Positions 19,071 to 27,179 of a stretch of 64,000 bases of DNA are shown here, piece by piece (position 1 is the first letter of the stretch; each line of letters starts with the position of its first letter). The position numbers and the translations under genes are program-made. The notes below the pieces were generated by a model. The model worked only from the letters and a program-made list of their open reading frames with translations. It was not told the DNA's origin and did not search any database. The stretch spans positions 1 through 64,000 of the forward strand of contig JBIICN010000020.1 of the NCBI GenBank assembly GCA_044238845.1, read 5' to 3'. This stretch comes from UBA4416 sp044238845. Lineage in GTDB: Bacteria > Bacteroidota > Bacteroidia > B-17B0 > Aurantibacillaceae.

Positions 19071-19852
19071 GAATCCTAACGGTATTAATATTACTCTTTT
19101 CAAGCTCTTTATTTTCTCAAGAAAAAATTGAAACGGTTTTAGATAAACCAGCTCAACCTGTTGGTGGTAAATTAGATGTAGATTATGTTTTTCAATCTCA
19201 AGTTATTTATCCTGAAAATTTATTAAAGAAAAATGTTAGCGAAGATGTAGCCATTTATTTTACAGTTTCATCTGATGGCTCCGTTAAAGACATTGAATTT
19301 AAACAAGATTATAAAGAAGAATTTAAAAATGAGGCAAAACGTTTATTACGATATTTTATGTTTACTCCTGCAACTATTGGTAACGTAAATGTGGCTTCCC
19401 AGAGTTTTTTAGTATTTAAGTTTAGTCCTGAAACATATAAAAAATTCATTAAGACAAGAGGTTTTGTTATTCATAAAGATCAAGCAACGTTTGATACAAG
19501 TTTCGTTATATACAAAATAGCAGATTCCTCTCCTGAATATTATAAGGGAGAAGAAGCTTTAGGCGAATTTGTTTTAGAAAATTTAGAATACCCGGACTTA
19601 GCGATTCGTCAAAATTTACAAGGATCAGTTGTGATGAGTTTTATTGTAGAACCTAATGGAAGCATCAGTAATATTATCGTCGAAAAAGAATTTAATCATT
19701 TATGTACTCAGGAAGCACTTCGTATTATTCGTCAAACAAAATGGAAACCAGGTAAAAAAGACGGAAAAGCAATTAGATACAAAACAAAATACCCCATTAT
19801 ATTTAATTTAAATAATATTAATAAAGATAACGCCACGAGCGAGCAACGCTAG
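19067..19852 (+). CDS. Protein with two TonB C-terminal domains and no membrane anchor
   Basis: 261 residues with a cleavable-looking signal peptide (about 1-17, ending LFSQ). Two TonB_C-like units are visible. The first covers about 30-125 (YPENLLKKNVSEDVAIYFTV, FMFTPATI). The second covers about 160-250 (EYPDLAIRQNLQGSVVMSFIV, IRQTKWKPG, KYPIIFNL) and is the better match. Classical TonB energy transducers have an N-terminal membrane helix and a proline-rich linker; both are missing. It is therefore probably a periplasmic or surface protein, not an energy transducer. Its ATG overlaps the prmC stop. The final NATSEQR residues run into the AT-rich repeat downstream and may be a late extension. 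Confidence 0.8.
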   Translation: MRILTVLILLFSSSLFSQEKIETVLDKPAQPVGGKLDVDYVFQSQVIYPENLLKKNVSEDVAIYFTVSSDGSVKDIEFKQDYKEEFKNEAKRLLRYFMFTPATIGNVNVASQSFLVFKFSPETYKKFIKTRGFVIHKDQATFDTSFVIYKIADSSPEYYKGEEALGEFVLENLEYPDLAIRQNLQGSVVMSFIVEPNGSISNIIVEKEFNHLCTQEALRIIRQTKWKPGKKDGKAIRYKTKYPIIFNLNNINKDNATSEQR

Positions 19853-19854
19853 TA

Positions 19855-19937
19855 AATACGAATTTATCACGAATATACGAATCGAGCATACAAACAATTC
19901 ATACACAGATTCGTACATTCGTATTCAATTCGTAATT
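19855..19937. repeat. ATTCGTA-rich inverted repeat region
   Basis: Contains at least five copies of TACGAAT or its reverse complement. A perfect 8-base pair of arms, TACGAATC (19876-19883) and GATTCGTA (19908-19915), and outer copies near 19857 and 19927 give a nested palindrome. It lies between the TonB_C gene and hutH. A short related fragment (AATTCGTAA) lies near 45938, before MazG. It could end transcription of the uvrB operon. Confidence 0.6.
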
Positions 19938-19956
19938 ATTAAAAACAGAAAAAAGA

Positions 19957-21444
19957 ATGAAATACGAAATCACTACCGATAAACAAATTACATTAAAAGA
20001 TATTCAACATATCATTGATTCAAACGCCACTTTAGTTTTATCAGATAAGGCAAAAAAAGATATTGTTGCTTGTCGTGAATACTTAGATAAAAAAATGGCT
20101 TCTCAAAAAGAGCCTATTTATGGTATCAATACAGGTTTCGGTTCCTTGTGTAATGTGATTATTCCTGATAACGAATTAGAGCAATTACAAACCAATTTAG
20201 TAATGTCGCACGCTTGTGGAATGGGAGATGAAGTGCCTGTTGAAATAGTTCGTTTAATGTTATTGTTAAAAATTCAATCATTATCTTACGGTAAAAGCGC
20301 TGTTCAACTACAAACGGTTGAACGCTTAATCGATTTATACAATCATAAAGTTTACCCTATTGTTTATGAGCAAGGCTCTCTTGGCGCTTCTGGAGATTTA
20401 TCTCCCTTAGCGCACTTATCATTGCCTTTACTAGGAATGGGAGAAGTTAATTACCAAGGAAATAAATACCAAGCTTCTGCTGTTTTAAAACAATTAGGGT
20501 TAGAGCCAATTAAATTAAAATCAAAAGAAGGTTTAGCCTTATTAAATGGCACTCAATTTATGAGCGCTTATGGTGTTTGGTGTTTATTAAAATCAAATAA
20601 AATAAATGCATTAGCCGATTTAATTGGAGCAATTTCTTTAGATGGTTTTGATGGAAGAAACGAACCTTTTAAAGATAATATACATATGATTCGTCCGCAT
20701 AAAGGACAATTACAAACAGCTCGTGCTATTCGCGAAAACTTAAATGGCAGCGAAATTTTAGCTCAGAAAAAAGTTCAAGTTCAAGATCCGTATTCTTTTC
20801 GTTGTATACCTCAAGTGCACGGTGCAACTAAAGATGCAACTGCTTATGTGACTTCTGTATTTGAAACAGAAATTAACTCGGTAACAGATAATCCAACGGT
20901 TTTCCCTGAAGATGATGAAATTATTAGTGGCGGTAATTTCCATGGGCAACCTTTGGCTATTTCTTTAGATTTTTTATCTATTGCTATCGCTGAATTAGGG
21001 AGTATTTCAGAGCGACGCGTGTATCAACTAATTTCAGGTATAAGAAACTTGCCAGCATTTTTAGTAGCTAAGCCAGGATTAAATTCCGGCTTTATGATTC
21101 CTCAATACACGGCAGCTAGTATTGTGAGTCAAAATAAACAATTATGTACACCAGCAAGTATTGATAGTATTGTTTCTAGTAATGGACAAGAAGATCATGT
21201 AAGTATGGGAGCTAATGCCGCTACTAAATGTCATAAAGTTATTGAAAACGTTGAAAAATTGTTAGCCATTGAATTATTAAATGCTTCTCAAGCTATTGAA
21301 TTCAGAAGGCCTTTAAAATCATCTGCTAAAATTGAGAATCTATTATCTGATTTTAGAAAATTAATTCCTTTTATTAAAGATGATAAAATTATGTACCAAG
21401 AATTAGAAGCAACTTTACAATTCGTAAAAACTTTAAATATATAA
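19957..21444 (+). CDS. hutH: Histidine ammonia-lyase
   Basis: 495 residues. Deaminates L-histidine to urocanate in the cytosol. The Ala-Ser-Gly triad that forms the MIO cofactor is at 144-146 within GSLGASGDLSPLAH. YGINTGFG near the N-terminus supplies the catalytic tyrosine. SSNGQEDHVSMG near residue 410 carries the Glu that favours histidine over tyrosine or phenylalanine among these lyases; that reading is from family knowledge. The other hut genes (hutU, hutI, hutG) are not in the window, so the pathway may be split, or the lyase may serve another purpose. It has no near partner upstream. Confidence 0.93.
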   Translation: MKYEITTDKQITLKDIQHIIDSNATLVLSDKAKKDIVACREYLDKKMASQKEPIYGINTGFGSLCNVIIPDNELEQLQTNLVMSHACGMGDEVPVEIVRLMLLLKIQSLSYGKSAVQLQTVERLIDLYNHKVYPIVYEQGSLGASGDLSPLAHLSLPLLGMGEVNYQGNKYQASAVLKQLGLEPIKLKSKEGLALLNGTQFMSAYGVWCLLKSNKINALADLIGAISLDGFDGRNEPFKDNIHMIRPHKGQLQTARAIRENLNGSEILAQKKVQVQDPYSFRCIPQVHGATKDATAYVTSVFETEINSVTDNPTVFPEDDEIISGGNFHGQPLAISLDFLSIAIAELGSISERRVYQLISGIRNLPAFLVAKPGLNSGFMIPQYTAASIVSQNKQLCTPASIDSIVSSNGQEDHVSMGANAATKCHKVIENVEKLLAIELLNASQAIEFRRPLKSSAKIENLLSDFRKLIPFIKDDKIMYQELEATLQFVKTLNI

Positions 21445-21445
21445 A

Positions 21446-21470
21446 TGTCAGTTCGAGCGAAGTCGAGAAC
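21446..21470. repeat. TTCGAGCGAAGTCGAGAA intergenic repeat fused to a gene start
   Basis: GTCAGTTCGAGCGAAGTCGA followed by GAAC, with inner palindrome TCGA...TCGA. I recall this sequence type as a frequent intergenic element in Flavobacteria. It directly follows the hutH stop and creates a spurious upstream ATG (21445) for the next gene. Confidence 0.55.
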
Positions 21471-21474
21471 AAAT

Positions 21475-22056
21475 ATGAAACACACACTCATCATATTACT
21501 TTTCATTATTACTAGCAAAATATCACTTGCTTGTCAATGTCCTTTAACAACATTAAATGAAAAAGAAATCGCTAAGTATGAAATTATATTTAAAGGATCC
21601 ATCAAATCCATCAAATTAAATAAAACGAAGAGTGAAGCCATTTTTACGATATCTGAACTATACAAAGGCGTTATTGCTCAGGATTTTAAATTGTTTTTTG
21701 ATGATGAAGATCCGTGTAAATTACAATTAAGAGTAGGAGAAGAGTGGATTATTTATGCCAACTATTACCAAGTAGATAATGCAAAACTAGATTATTGTAG
21801 CAGAAGTCGTTACTACATAAAAAATTTGAATGAGGATTTTTTCGCAGAAACAACTGGTATTAGTTACGATGAGGAGCTTCGCTATTTGCAATCTAAACTA
21901 GGATTACATAAGCTCTTGAAAGAAAATCCTAATAAAGTAGAAAACAGAAATATTATTCCCAATACCAATCAATTAATCATTACTCTTATATTTTCTATTA
22001 TAGGCGTGATTGGTTTTTATATAATTGTCAATAAACTATTTAAAAAATACAAATAG
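21475..22056 (+). CDS. Secreted or membrane protein with a TIMP/NTR-like cysteine-rich start
   Basis: 193 residues from the ATG at 21475. An upstream in-frame ATG at 21445 would add ten residues coded by a repeat element, so I prefer the inner start, which gives a clean signal peptide (KHTLIILLFIITSKISLA). The mature part begins CQCPLTT, then IIFKGSIKSIK, ISELYKGV, DPCKLQLRVGEEWIIYA and LDYCSRSR. This resembles the netrin/TIMP-like (NTR) domain found in many bacterial secreted proteins, with paired cysteines. A hydrophobic helix near residues 168-186 would anchor the C-terminus. The function is unknown. Confidence 0.65.
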   Translation: MKHTLIILLFIITSKISLACQCPLTTLNEKEIAKYEIIFKGSIKSIKLNKTKSEAIFTISELYKGVIAQDFKLFFDDEDPCKLQLRVGEEWIIYANYYQVDNAKLDYCSRSRYYIKNLNEDFFAETTGISYDEELRYLQSKLGLHKLLKENPNKVENRNIIPNTNQLIITLIFSIIGVIGFYIIVNKLFKKYK

Positions 22057-22160
22057 TTTATCTTGTTTCAATTATCTCACTAAAGAGAGCAGGGAGAGTA
22101 GTTCTAGTTCTTTTGTAAGAATATCTTTTATAGTAAAACCTTTTTTTGAACCCAAAAAAC

Positions 22161-22191
22161 ACGTAGCTTTGTCACACTTTTACAAAGTACG
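22161..22191 (+). promoter_or_regulatory. -7 box (TAGCTTTG) in a near-palindrome ahead of ppa
   Basis: TAGCTTTG at 22164-22171 matches TAnnTTTG exactly. It sits in the left arm of an inverted repeat ACGTAGCTTTGT ... ACAAAGTACGT (one bulged base). A T-rich TTG lies only 15 bases upstream of the box, so the -33 element is doubtful. Confidence 0.45.
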
Positions 22192-22209
22192 TACTAAATA
22201 TAAAAATCA

Positions 22210-22845
22210 ATGAAAGTTCAATTACACAAAGCACATCCTTGGCATGGAATCTCCATCGGAGAAAAATCTCCTGAAATCATTACCTCTTTTATTGAAATGG
22301 TTCCTGCCGATCATGTGAAGTATGAAATAGATAAAGCATCAGGTTACCGAAAAGTTGATAGACCACAAAAATTTTCAAATATTATTCCTGCTTTATACGG
22401 TTTTGTTCCTCAAACCTATTGTGGCGATTTAGTAGCTCAAAGAGCTAACGAAAGAACTGGAAGAACTGATATTGTTGGTGATGGTGACCCATTAGATATT
22501 TGCCTTTTAACAGAGCGTAATATTACAAGTGGAGATATAATAGTGGAAGCCATTCCTATTGGTGGGTTTAGAATGATTGATAAAAATGAAGCGGATGATA
22601 AAATCATAGCAGTGATGGCTAAAGATGAAATTTATAGTAAATGGAAGGATATTCTAGATTGTCCTGAACCGTTGATTAATCGTTTACGTCACTACTTTTT
22701 AACGTATAAAAATATTCCAGGCGAATCAGCGGCTATTGTTGAAATAACCGAAACATATGGAAGAGAAGAAGCGCACGAAGTAATTAGAAGAAGTGTGAAA
22801 GATTATAATAAATCGTTCCGCTCTCATTTAGATTTAGGAATGTAA
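22210..22845 (+). CDS. ppa: Inorganic pyrophosphatase
   Basis: 211 residues, soluble family I type. Hydrolyses pyrophosphate released by biosynthesis, in the cytosol, with Mg2+. The metal-binding signature is in GDGDPLDICLL (about 96-106), with further acidic ligands at DKIIAVMAKDE. The early KYEIDKASGYRKVDRPQKF is the substrate-binding segment and FIPALYGFVPQTYCGD-like residues follow. It is transcribed alone, with a 150-base gap upstream that holds a -7 box. Confidence 0.95.
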   Translation: MKVQLHKAHPWHGISIGEKSPEIITSFIEMVPADHVKYEIDKASGYRKVDRPQKFSNIIPALYGFVPQTYCGDLVAQRANERTGRTDIVGDGDPLDICLLTERNITSGDIIVEAIPIGGFRMIDKNEADDKIIAVMAKDEIYSKWKDILDCPEPLINRLRHYFLTYKNIPGESAAIVEITETYGREEAHEVIRRSVKDYNKSFRSHLDLGM

Positions 22846-23156
22846 TTATATAATAAGTCGATTAGTAAAACATAGCTTATTTATTATCAATTATAATATA
22901 ATCAGAATTGCTACAAAATCATTTGCTTTTTAAAGAAAACTTACATGAAACGGCATAAATTGTTACATAAAACACGTTAGTTTTTCAGTTTTTCGAATTA
23001 GAAAATGACTAAAGTATTGTATGTAATTAAACAATTTAATTATATTTGTATAATTACAAATTTAGATATGTTAAATATTCATGTTTTCTGAAAAAATACT
23101 AAAATTAGGAAATATCAATATCATCTCAAGTAATTGAAAAATAATAAAATTTACAT
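22846..23156. other. 311-base gap between ppa and the SPOR gene
   Basis: No ORF of substance. It holds the promoter at 23017-23048 and a 100-base AT-rich leader for the SPOR gene. I see no terminator hairpin for ppa and no RNA gene in the first 170 bases. Confidence 0.6.
23017..23048 (+). promoter_or_regulatory. Bacteroidota-type promoter of the SPOR-PorP/SprF pair
   Basis: TTG at 23017-23019, 21 bases, TATATTTG at 23041-23048. The leader to the ATG is about 100 bases. Right after the box lies the palindrome ATTTGTA-TAAT-TACAAAT (23044-23061). Confidence 0.65.
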
Positions 23157-24047
23157 ATGAAAAAATTATTAATCATTTTTGCACTTTCTAGCTTTTCAGC
23201 TGCTTTTTCACAAATAACTATTAATGCTAATTTCCCATCTTCTATGAGTGCAGCATCCACAATTGATGCAGATGTTAAAATTAATAAAGGAACAGTGGGT
23301 AATTTTGCGAAATATCAATTAGATGTTCCGGTTGGATATGTAATATCAATAGTAGATGCAAAAGGAGGTAATTTTACATTTGAAAATCAGCGTGCGAAAA
23401 TCGTTTGGGTGTCGGTTCCAAGTGATGCCGAATTTGTAGTTAAATTAAAGGTTCAAGCAAATTCAAATGCGACAAGTCCAGCTACCTTTTCTCAAAAATT
23501 TTATTACTTAGAAAATAATGAGAAAAAAGAAGTAGAAGCGACTCCATCAGTTATTACAATTGGCGGATCAGGAGCGGTTACTTCAGCATCTTCACCAGTT
23601 GAAACTAAACCAGTTGCTCCACCTACACCAGTTGAGACTAAACCAGTTACTACATCTTCACAACCTGTTGAAACTAAAAGCGCCGAGCCAGTGGCAACAA
23701 CACCAGCACCAACAGAGACTAAGCCTGTTGAAACGACCCCTGTAGCATCAACTCCAATAGAAACTAAACCCGTGGAGCCTGTAAAAGCTAAAGCTCCAAG
23801 TACAACATCAGTATCTGAAGCTGGAATGACTTTTAAAGTTCAAATTGGGGCATTCTCATCTCAGCCTAATAAAAGTAAATACAACGGCTTATCTAATGTG
23901 ACTATTGATTTAATTAATGGGATGTACAAAGTAACAGTAGGAAAATTTAATTCGAAAGATGAAGCCGTAAAATACCGAGACGAATTAAAATCAAAAGGTT
24001 TTGATGGTTTTATTGCTAAGTATAAAGACGGAGTTCGTATTAATTAA
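23157..24047 (+). CDS. Secreted SPOR-domain protein with a VETKPV repeat linker
   Basis: 296 residues. Signal peptide 1-19 (AAFSQ). A beta-rich N-terminal domain at about 20-135 contains NKGTVGNFAKYQLDVP. It is followed by a proline/threonine/lysine linker (about 140-215) with repeated VETKPV units. A SPOR domain follows (about 223-296: FKVQIGAFSSQPNKSKYNGL, VGKFNSKDEAVKYRDEL). SPOR domains bind denuded glycan strands of peptidoglycan, often at division sites. Placed 40 bases before a PorP/SprF-family gene, it may tie that outer-membrane protein to the cell wall, which is inference. Confidence 0.82.
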   Translation: MKKLLIIFALSSFSAAFSQITINANFPSSMSAASTIDADVKINKGTVGNFAKYQLDVPVGYVISIVDAKGGNFTFENQRAKIVWVSVPSDAEFVVKLKVQANSNATSPATFSQKFYYLENNEKKEVEATPSVITIGGSGAVTSASSPVETKPVAPPTPVETKPVTTSSQPVETKSAEPVATTPAPTETKPVETTPVASTPIETKPVEPVKAKAPSTTSVSEAGMTFKVQIGAFSSQPNKSKYNGLSNVTIDLINGMYKVTVGKFNSKDEAVKYRDELKSKGFDGFIAKYKDGVRIN

Positions 24048-24086
24048 TAAAGTCTTTTCTAATTAATTGTTTTAAATTATTACCTT

Positions 24087-25049
24087 TTGATTAGAATTTT
24101 TTTCATAATTGCTTTTTTATCACTTTCTATTAGTTTAGATGCCCAGCAGTATCCCTGGTGGACACAGTATAGAGCAAATCAAACCTTGTTTAATCCTGCA
24201 TTTTGTGGTACCAAGCGATTAATTGATATCCGTATTAATTATCGTAACCAATGGACTGGCTATGATAGTTCACCCAAAACATATGCATTAGCTTTAAACT
24301 CTCGTTTATGGAAAGGGAGAGTTGGTGTAGGTGGTTTCATTTTTAAAGATGATATTGGTCCATTTAAAAAAATTAATGGTAGTGTTACAGCAGCATACCA
24401 TTTGAAATTTCCAGATTCGGAAATTTCATTTGGAGTTCAAGGAAACTATATGGTTCAACGATTTAATGGCAATGATGTAACTTTAAGAAATCAGCAAGAT
24501 AAGGCCATTAATCAGTTTACAGAAGATAAACAATCAACTTTTGATGGTAGTTTTGGACTTATATATTTTAATGACCGGTTTCATTTAGGAGTTGGAGCAA
24601 ACAATATTGCTGGCAGTAAAATGGAGTATTATAAAAGTGACAGCTTAAAAAAAGGATTATACACGTTTGCACCACATTATAATTTTTCGGCGGGTTTTAA
24701 TTGGGCAGATAATACGGACTATACTTTTGAAAATTCTATATTAGCAGTTTTTGTACCTGGTGTTCCTTTTTCGTTTGATTATACGTTAAGACTACATATG
24801 AAAAAACAACTGATAGCAGGTTTTAGTTTTAGACTAAATGATGCTATAGCATTACAATTAGGATATACGATTAAAGATAAGTTTCAAGTTTCATATTCTT
24901 ATGATATTGTCACATCTCCATTACGAAAATATCAAAATGGCTCACATGAATTAACATTGATATTTTCTTCAAATATGGGGACTGATCAAAAAAGAAGAGG
25001 TTTAGATAAACGTTTTATTAAACAACGATATCAATATCTCATTCAATAA
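24087..25049 (+). CDS. PorP/SprF family type IX secretion-related outer membrane protein
   Basis: 320 residues from a TTG start; the upstream frame is closed at 24060 and no ATG precedes the signal peptide (IRIFFIIAFLSLSISLDAQ). The mature start QYPWWTQYRANQTLFNPAFCG is the family hallmark (QY..N....NPA.AG), followed by RNQWTGYDSSPKTYALALN. The rest is barrel-like. Family members are outer-membrane partners of gliding or type IX secreted proteins, often next to their cargo. Its neighbour is the SPOR protein 40 bases upstream. TACCTTTTG overlapping the start is close to a -7 box but with one extra T. Confidence 0.88.
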   Translation: MIRIFFIIAFLSLSISLDAQQYPWWTQYRANQTLFNPAFCGTKRLIDIRINYRNQWTGYDSSPKTYALALNSRLWKGRVGVGGFIFKDDIGPFKKINGSVTAAYHLKFPDSEISFGVQGNYMVQRFNGNDVTLRNQQDKAINQFTEDKQSTFDGSFGLIYFNDRFHLGVGANNIAGSKMEYYKSDSLKKGLYTFAPHYNFSAGFNWADNTDYTFENSILAVFVPGVPFSFDYTLRLHMKKQLIAGFSFRLNDAIALQLGYTIKDKFQVSYSYDIVTSPLRKYQNGSHELTLIFSSNMGTDQKRRGLDKRFIKQRYQYLIQ

Positions 25050-25097
25050 TTTTTCAAATATCAATTTATTTTGGTAACTTGTAGTAAAACTATTTAA

Positions 25098-26033
25098 ATG
25101 ATATTTGCAATCATCGATTTAGGAACCAATACATTTAATTTGCTTATTGCAGAGCGGCTTCAAAATTTTACGTTTAAAAAAATATTTAATACTAAAATCG
25201 CTGTTAAATTAGGCGAAGGAACTATTAATTCAGGATATATTGCTGATGCGCCTTTTCAAAGAGGAATCAATGCATTAAAACAATATCAACAATATTTATT
25301 AGATCATAATGTTGAGCATATATACGCTTTTGCAACGTCTGCAATACGTTCAGCATCAAATGGAAATGAATTTGTGATACAAGCAAAAAAAGTAGCTGGA
25401 ATTTCAATTACCGTAATTGATGGGAATGAAGAAGCAGATTTAATATATCATGGTAATAGAATGGCAGTAAATATGACCAATAATATTTCTTTGATTATGG
25501 ATATTGGAGGTGGTAGCACTGAATTTATTTTAGCTAATCAGGATACAATTTTCTGGAAACAAAGCTTTTTATTAGGTGCCGCTCGTTTATTGGATAAATT
25601 TAAATTATCTGATCCTATTACTCATTTAGAAAAACAACATTTTAATTCCTATTTAAAAGATGAATTAATGCCTTTATTTGATGCAATTAAAAATTATCAA
25701 CCTATTGAGTTAATAGGTTCTTCTGGGGCTTTTGATTCGGTTGTTGATGTGATTGATGGAAAATTTAACACAGGCGCTTTATCAGATTTTAAAACCGAAT
25801 ATAAAGTGGATTTAACTCATTACAAGTTTATAAGTGAGATGATTAAGTGTTCTACCTTAAAAGAACGATTTCATATAGCAGGATTAATTGATATGAGAGT
25901 AGATATGATAGTAATTTCTATCTTATTAATAGATTTTATCTTAAAAGAATTAAAATTATCGTCAATGCGAGTTTCTACATTTTCTTTAAAAGAAGGTGTC
26001 ATAAGTAAAAAATTAGGATTAGCTCTTTCTTAA
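25098..26033 (+). CDS. Ppx/GppA-family phosphatase
   Basis: 311 residues, about the length of the short Bacteroidota form (two actin-like lobes, no HD domain). IDLGTNTFNLLIAE at the start and MDIGGGSTEFIL at about 135-146 are the two nucleotide-phosphate loops of the actin-like fold. YAFATSAIRSASN is also typical. It hydrolyses polyphosphate or the 5'-phosphate of pppGpp; which is not decided by sequence. It is the first gene of a likely run with DUF3822 and the acetyltransferase. Confidence 0.88.
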   Translation: MIFAIIDLGTNTFNLLIAERLQNFTFKKIFNTKIAVKLGEGTINSGYIADAPFQRGINALKQYQQYLLDHNVEHIYAFATSAIRSASNGNEFVIQAKKVAGISITVIDGNEEADLIYHGNRMAVNMTNNISLIMDIGGGSTEFILANQDTIFWKQSFLLGAARLLDKFKLSDPITHLEKQHFNSYLKDELMPLFDAIKNYQPIELIGSSGAFDSVVDVIDGKFNTGALSDFKTEYKVDLTHYKFISEMIKCSTLKERFHIAGLIDMRVDMIVISILLIDFILKELKLSSMRVSTFSLKEGVISKKLGLALS

Positions 26034-26045
26034 AAACTTTTTCTG

Positions 26046-26053
26046 TAACTTTG
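26046..26053 (+). promoter_or_regulatory. -7 box (TAACTTTG) 5 bases before the DUF3822 ATG
   Basis: Exact TAnnTTTG. If used, transcription would begin at or near the ATG, giving a leaderless message. No TTG at -33. Confidence 0.4.
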
Positions 26054-26058
26054 TTTGA

Positions 26059-26622
26059 ATGATAATACAAAGTCCATACACATTAGCGATTTCAGATTCT
26101 TTTGATCAAGAATTGTTATATAAAAACACTTGGCTTGTTGTTCTTCATGCATCCAGAACTCCACCTCATATTGGTGTTTTAGTTGACGGTAATTATAATT
26201 CGCTTACAATTAAAGGTCACGAATTAAATATTGACATAAATGTACTCATCAAAACTATTCAACAAAAAAAAATTGAAACACTTTTTATTCAATTAAAGAA
26301 ACATCCAGTTTTTAGTTCAAATTATCAAAGAGAAATTTGTCAATATCACATACAGCAATTTACTCAAGTTAAAGTAAATGAAGCATCTTGTTTAAGTCCT
26401 ATAAAGTTGTTTTTACAAGAATTTTATGCAATACCTGAACTCAAGGAAGAATTATTATTTGAATTAATAGAACGATTAAAGCAAAATAGTTACATCTCAT
26501 TTAACTTAGGATTAAATATTGAATCTAAATTAGATGAACAAGAGTTTTCGTTACCTATGTATTCTAATGAACAGTTGCAAGAAATTATTTCAAAAGAACG
26601 TTCAAGTTATTATAAAGATTAA
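26059..26622 (+). CDS. DUF3822 family protein
   Basis: 187 residues. The start IQSPYTLAISDSFDQELLYKNTWLVV and the ordering of short beta strands and helices fit the DUF3822 family, which I recall as actin-like fold proteins found almost only in Bacteroidota. It looks shorter than usual (family members are near 260), and a middle part seems reduced. No signal peptide. The function is unknown. Its stop TAA overlaps the next gene's ATG by one base, so they are probably co-translated. Confidence 0.5.
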   Translation: MIIQSPYTLAISDSFDQELLYKNTWLVVLHASRTPPHIGVLVDGNYNSLTIKGHELNIDINVLIKTIQQKKIETLFIQLKKHPVFSSNYQREICQYHIQQFTQVKVNEASCLSPIKLFLQEFYAIPELKEELLFELIERLKQNSYISFNLGLNIESKLDEQEFSLPMYSNEQLQEIISKERSSYYKD

Positions 26623-27143
26623 TGTTTTATAGTTCAGAGCATATTTATTTACGAGCACTTGAATCATCCGATTTAGAGTTGTTGTATACAACAGAAAATG
26701 ATGTTACTATTTGGAAAGTGAGTAATACAATTACACCTTTTAGTAAAAATATTTTAGATTTATATTTAAACTCTGCTCATCAAGATATTTATACTAACAA
26801 ACAATTACGATTAATGATTTGTCTTAAAAACAAGCACACTCCAGTTGGAACAATTGACTTGTTTGAGTTTGATCCTATGCATTTAAGAGTTGGAGTAGGT
26901 ATTCTAATTTTTGATGAATTTAGAAAAAAAGGATTTGCACACGATGCTATTGAATTAGTTAAAAAATATACTCAAGAAACACTTTTATTAAATCAAATCT
27001 ATTGTAATATCAGTGCTAATAATACTGAAAGTATAGGATTATTTGAAAAATGTAATTTTCAAAAAGTTGGAATAAAAAAATCCTGGAATCAAATTGAAAA
27101 AAATATATTTGCTGATGAAATTATGTATCAGTTGGTTTTTTGA
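26622..27143 (+). CDS. GNAT-family N-acetyltransferase
   Basis: 173 residues, RimJ/RimL-like (Acetyltransf_3). IYLRALESSDLELLYTTEND at the start is the family N-terminal motif. VGVGILIFDEFRKKGFAHDAIEL holds the acetyl-CoA pyrophosphate loop (RKKGFA) and ISANNTESIGLFEKCNFQKVG is the closing motif. It transfers an acetyl group from acetyl-CoA to an amine, possibly spermidine or a protein N-terminus; the substrate is unknown. Translationally coupled to DUF3822. Confidence 0.88.
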   Translation: MFYSSEHIYLRALESSDLELLYTTENDVTIWKVSNTITPFSKNILDLYLNSAHQDIYTNKQLRLMICLKNKHTPVGTIDLFEFDPMHLRVGVGILIFDEFRKKGFAHDAIELVKKYTQETLLLNQIYCNISANNTESIGLFEKCNFQKVGIKKSWNQIEKNIFADEIMYQLVF

Positions 27144-27179
27144 ATTTAATCTTAAATTTTTTTTAAAAATAAAGTGTTT

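Noticed and set aside
23590..23800. Tandem repeats in the SPOR gene as a separate element
   Set aside because: The repeats are the VETKPV protein linker with varied codons, not a DNA-level repeat.
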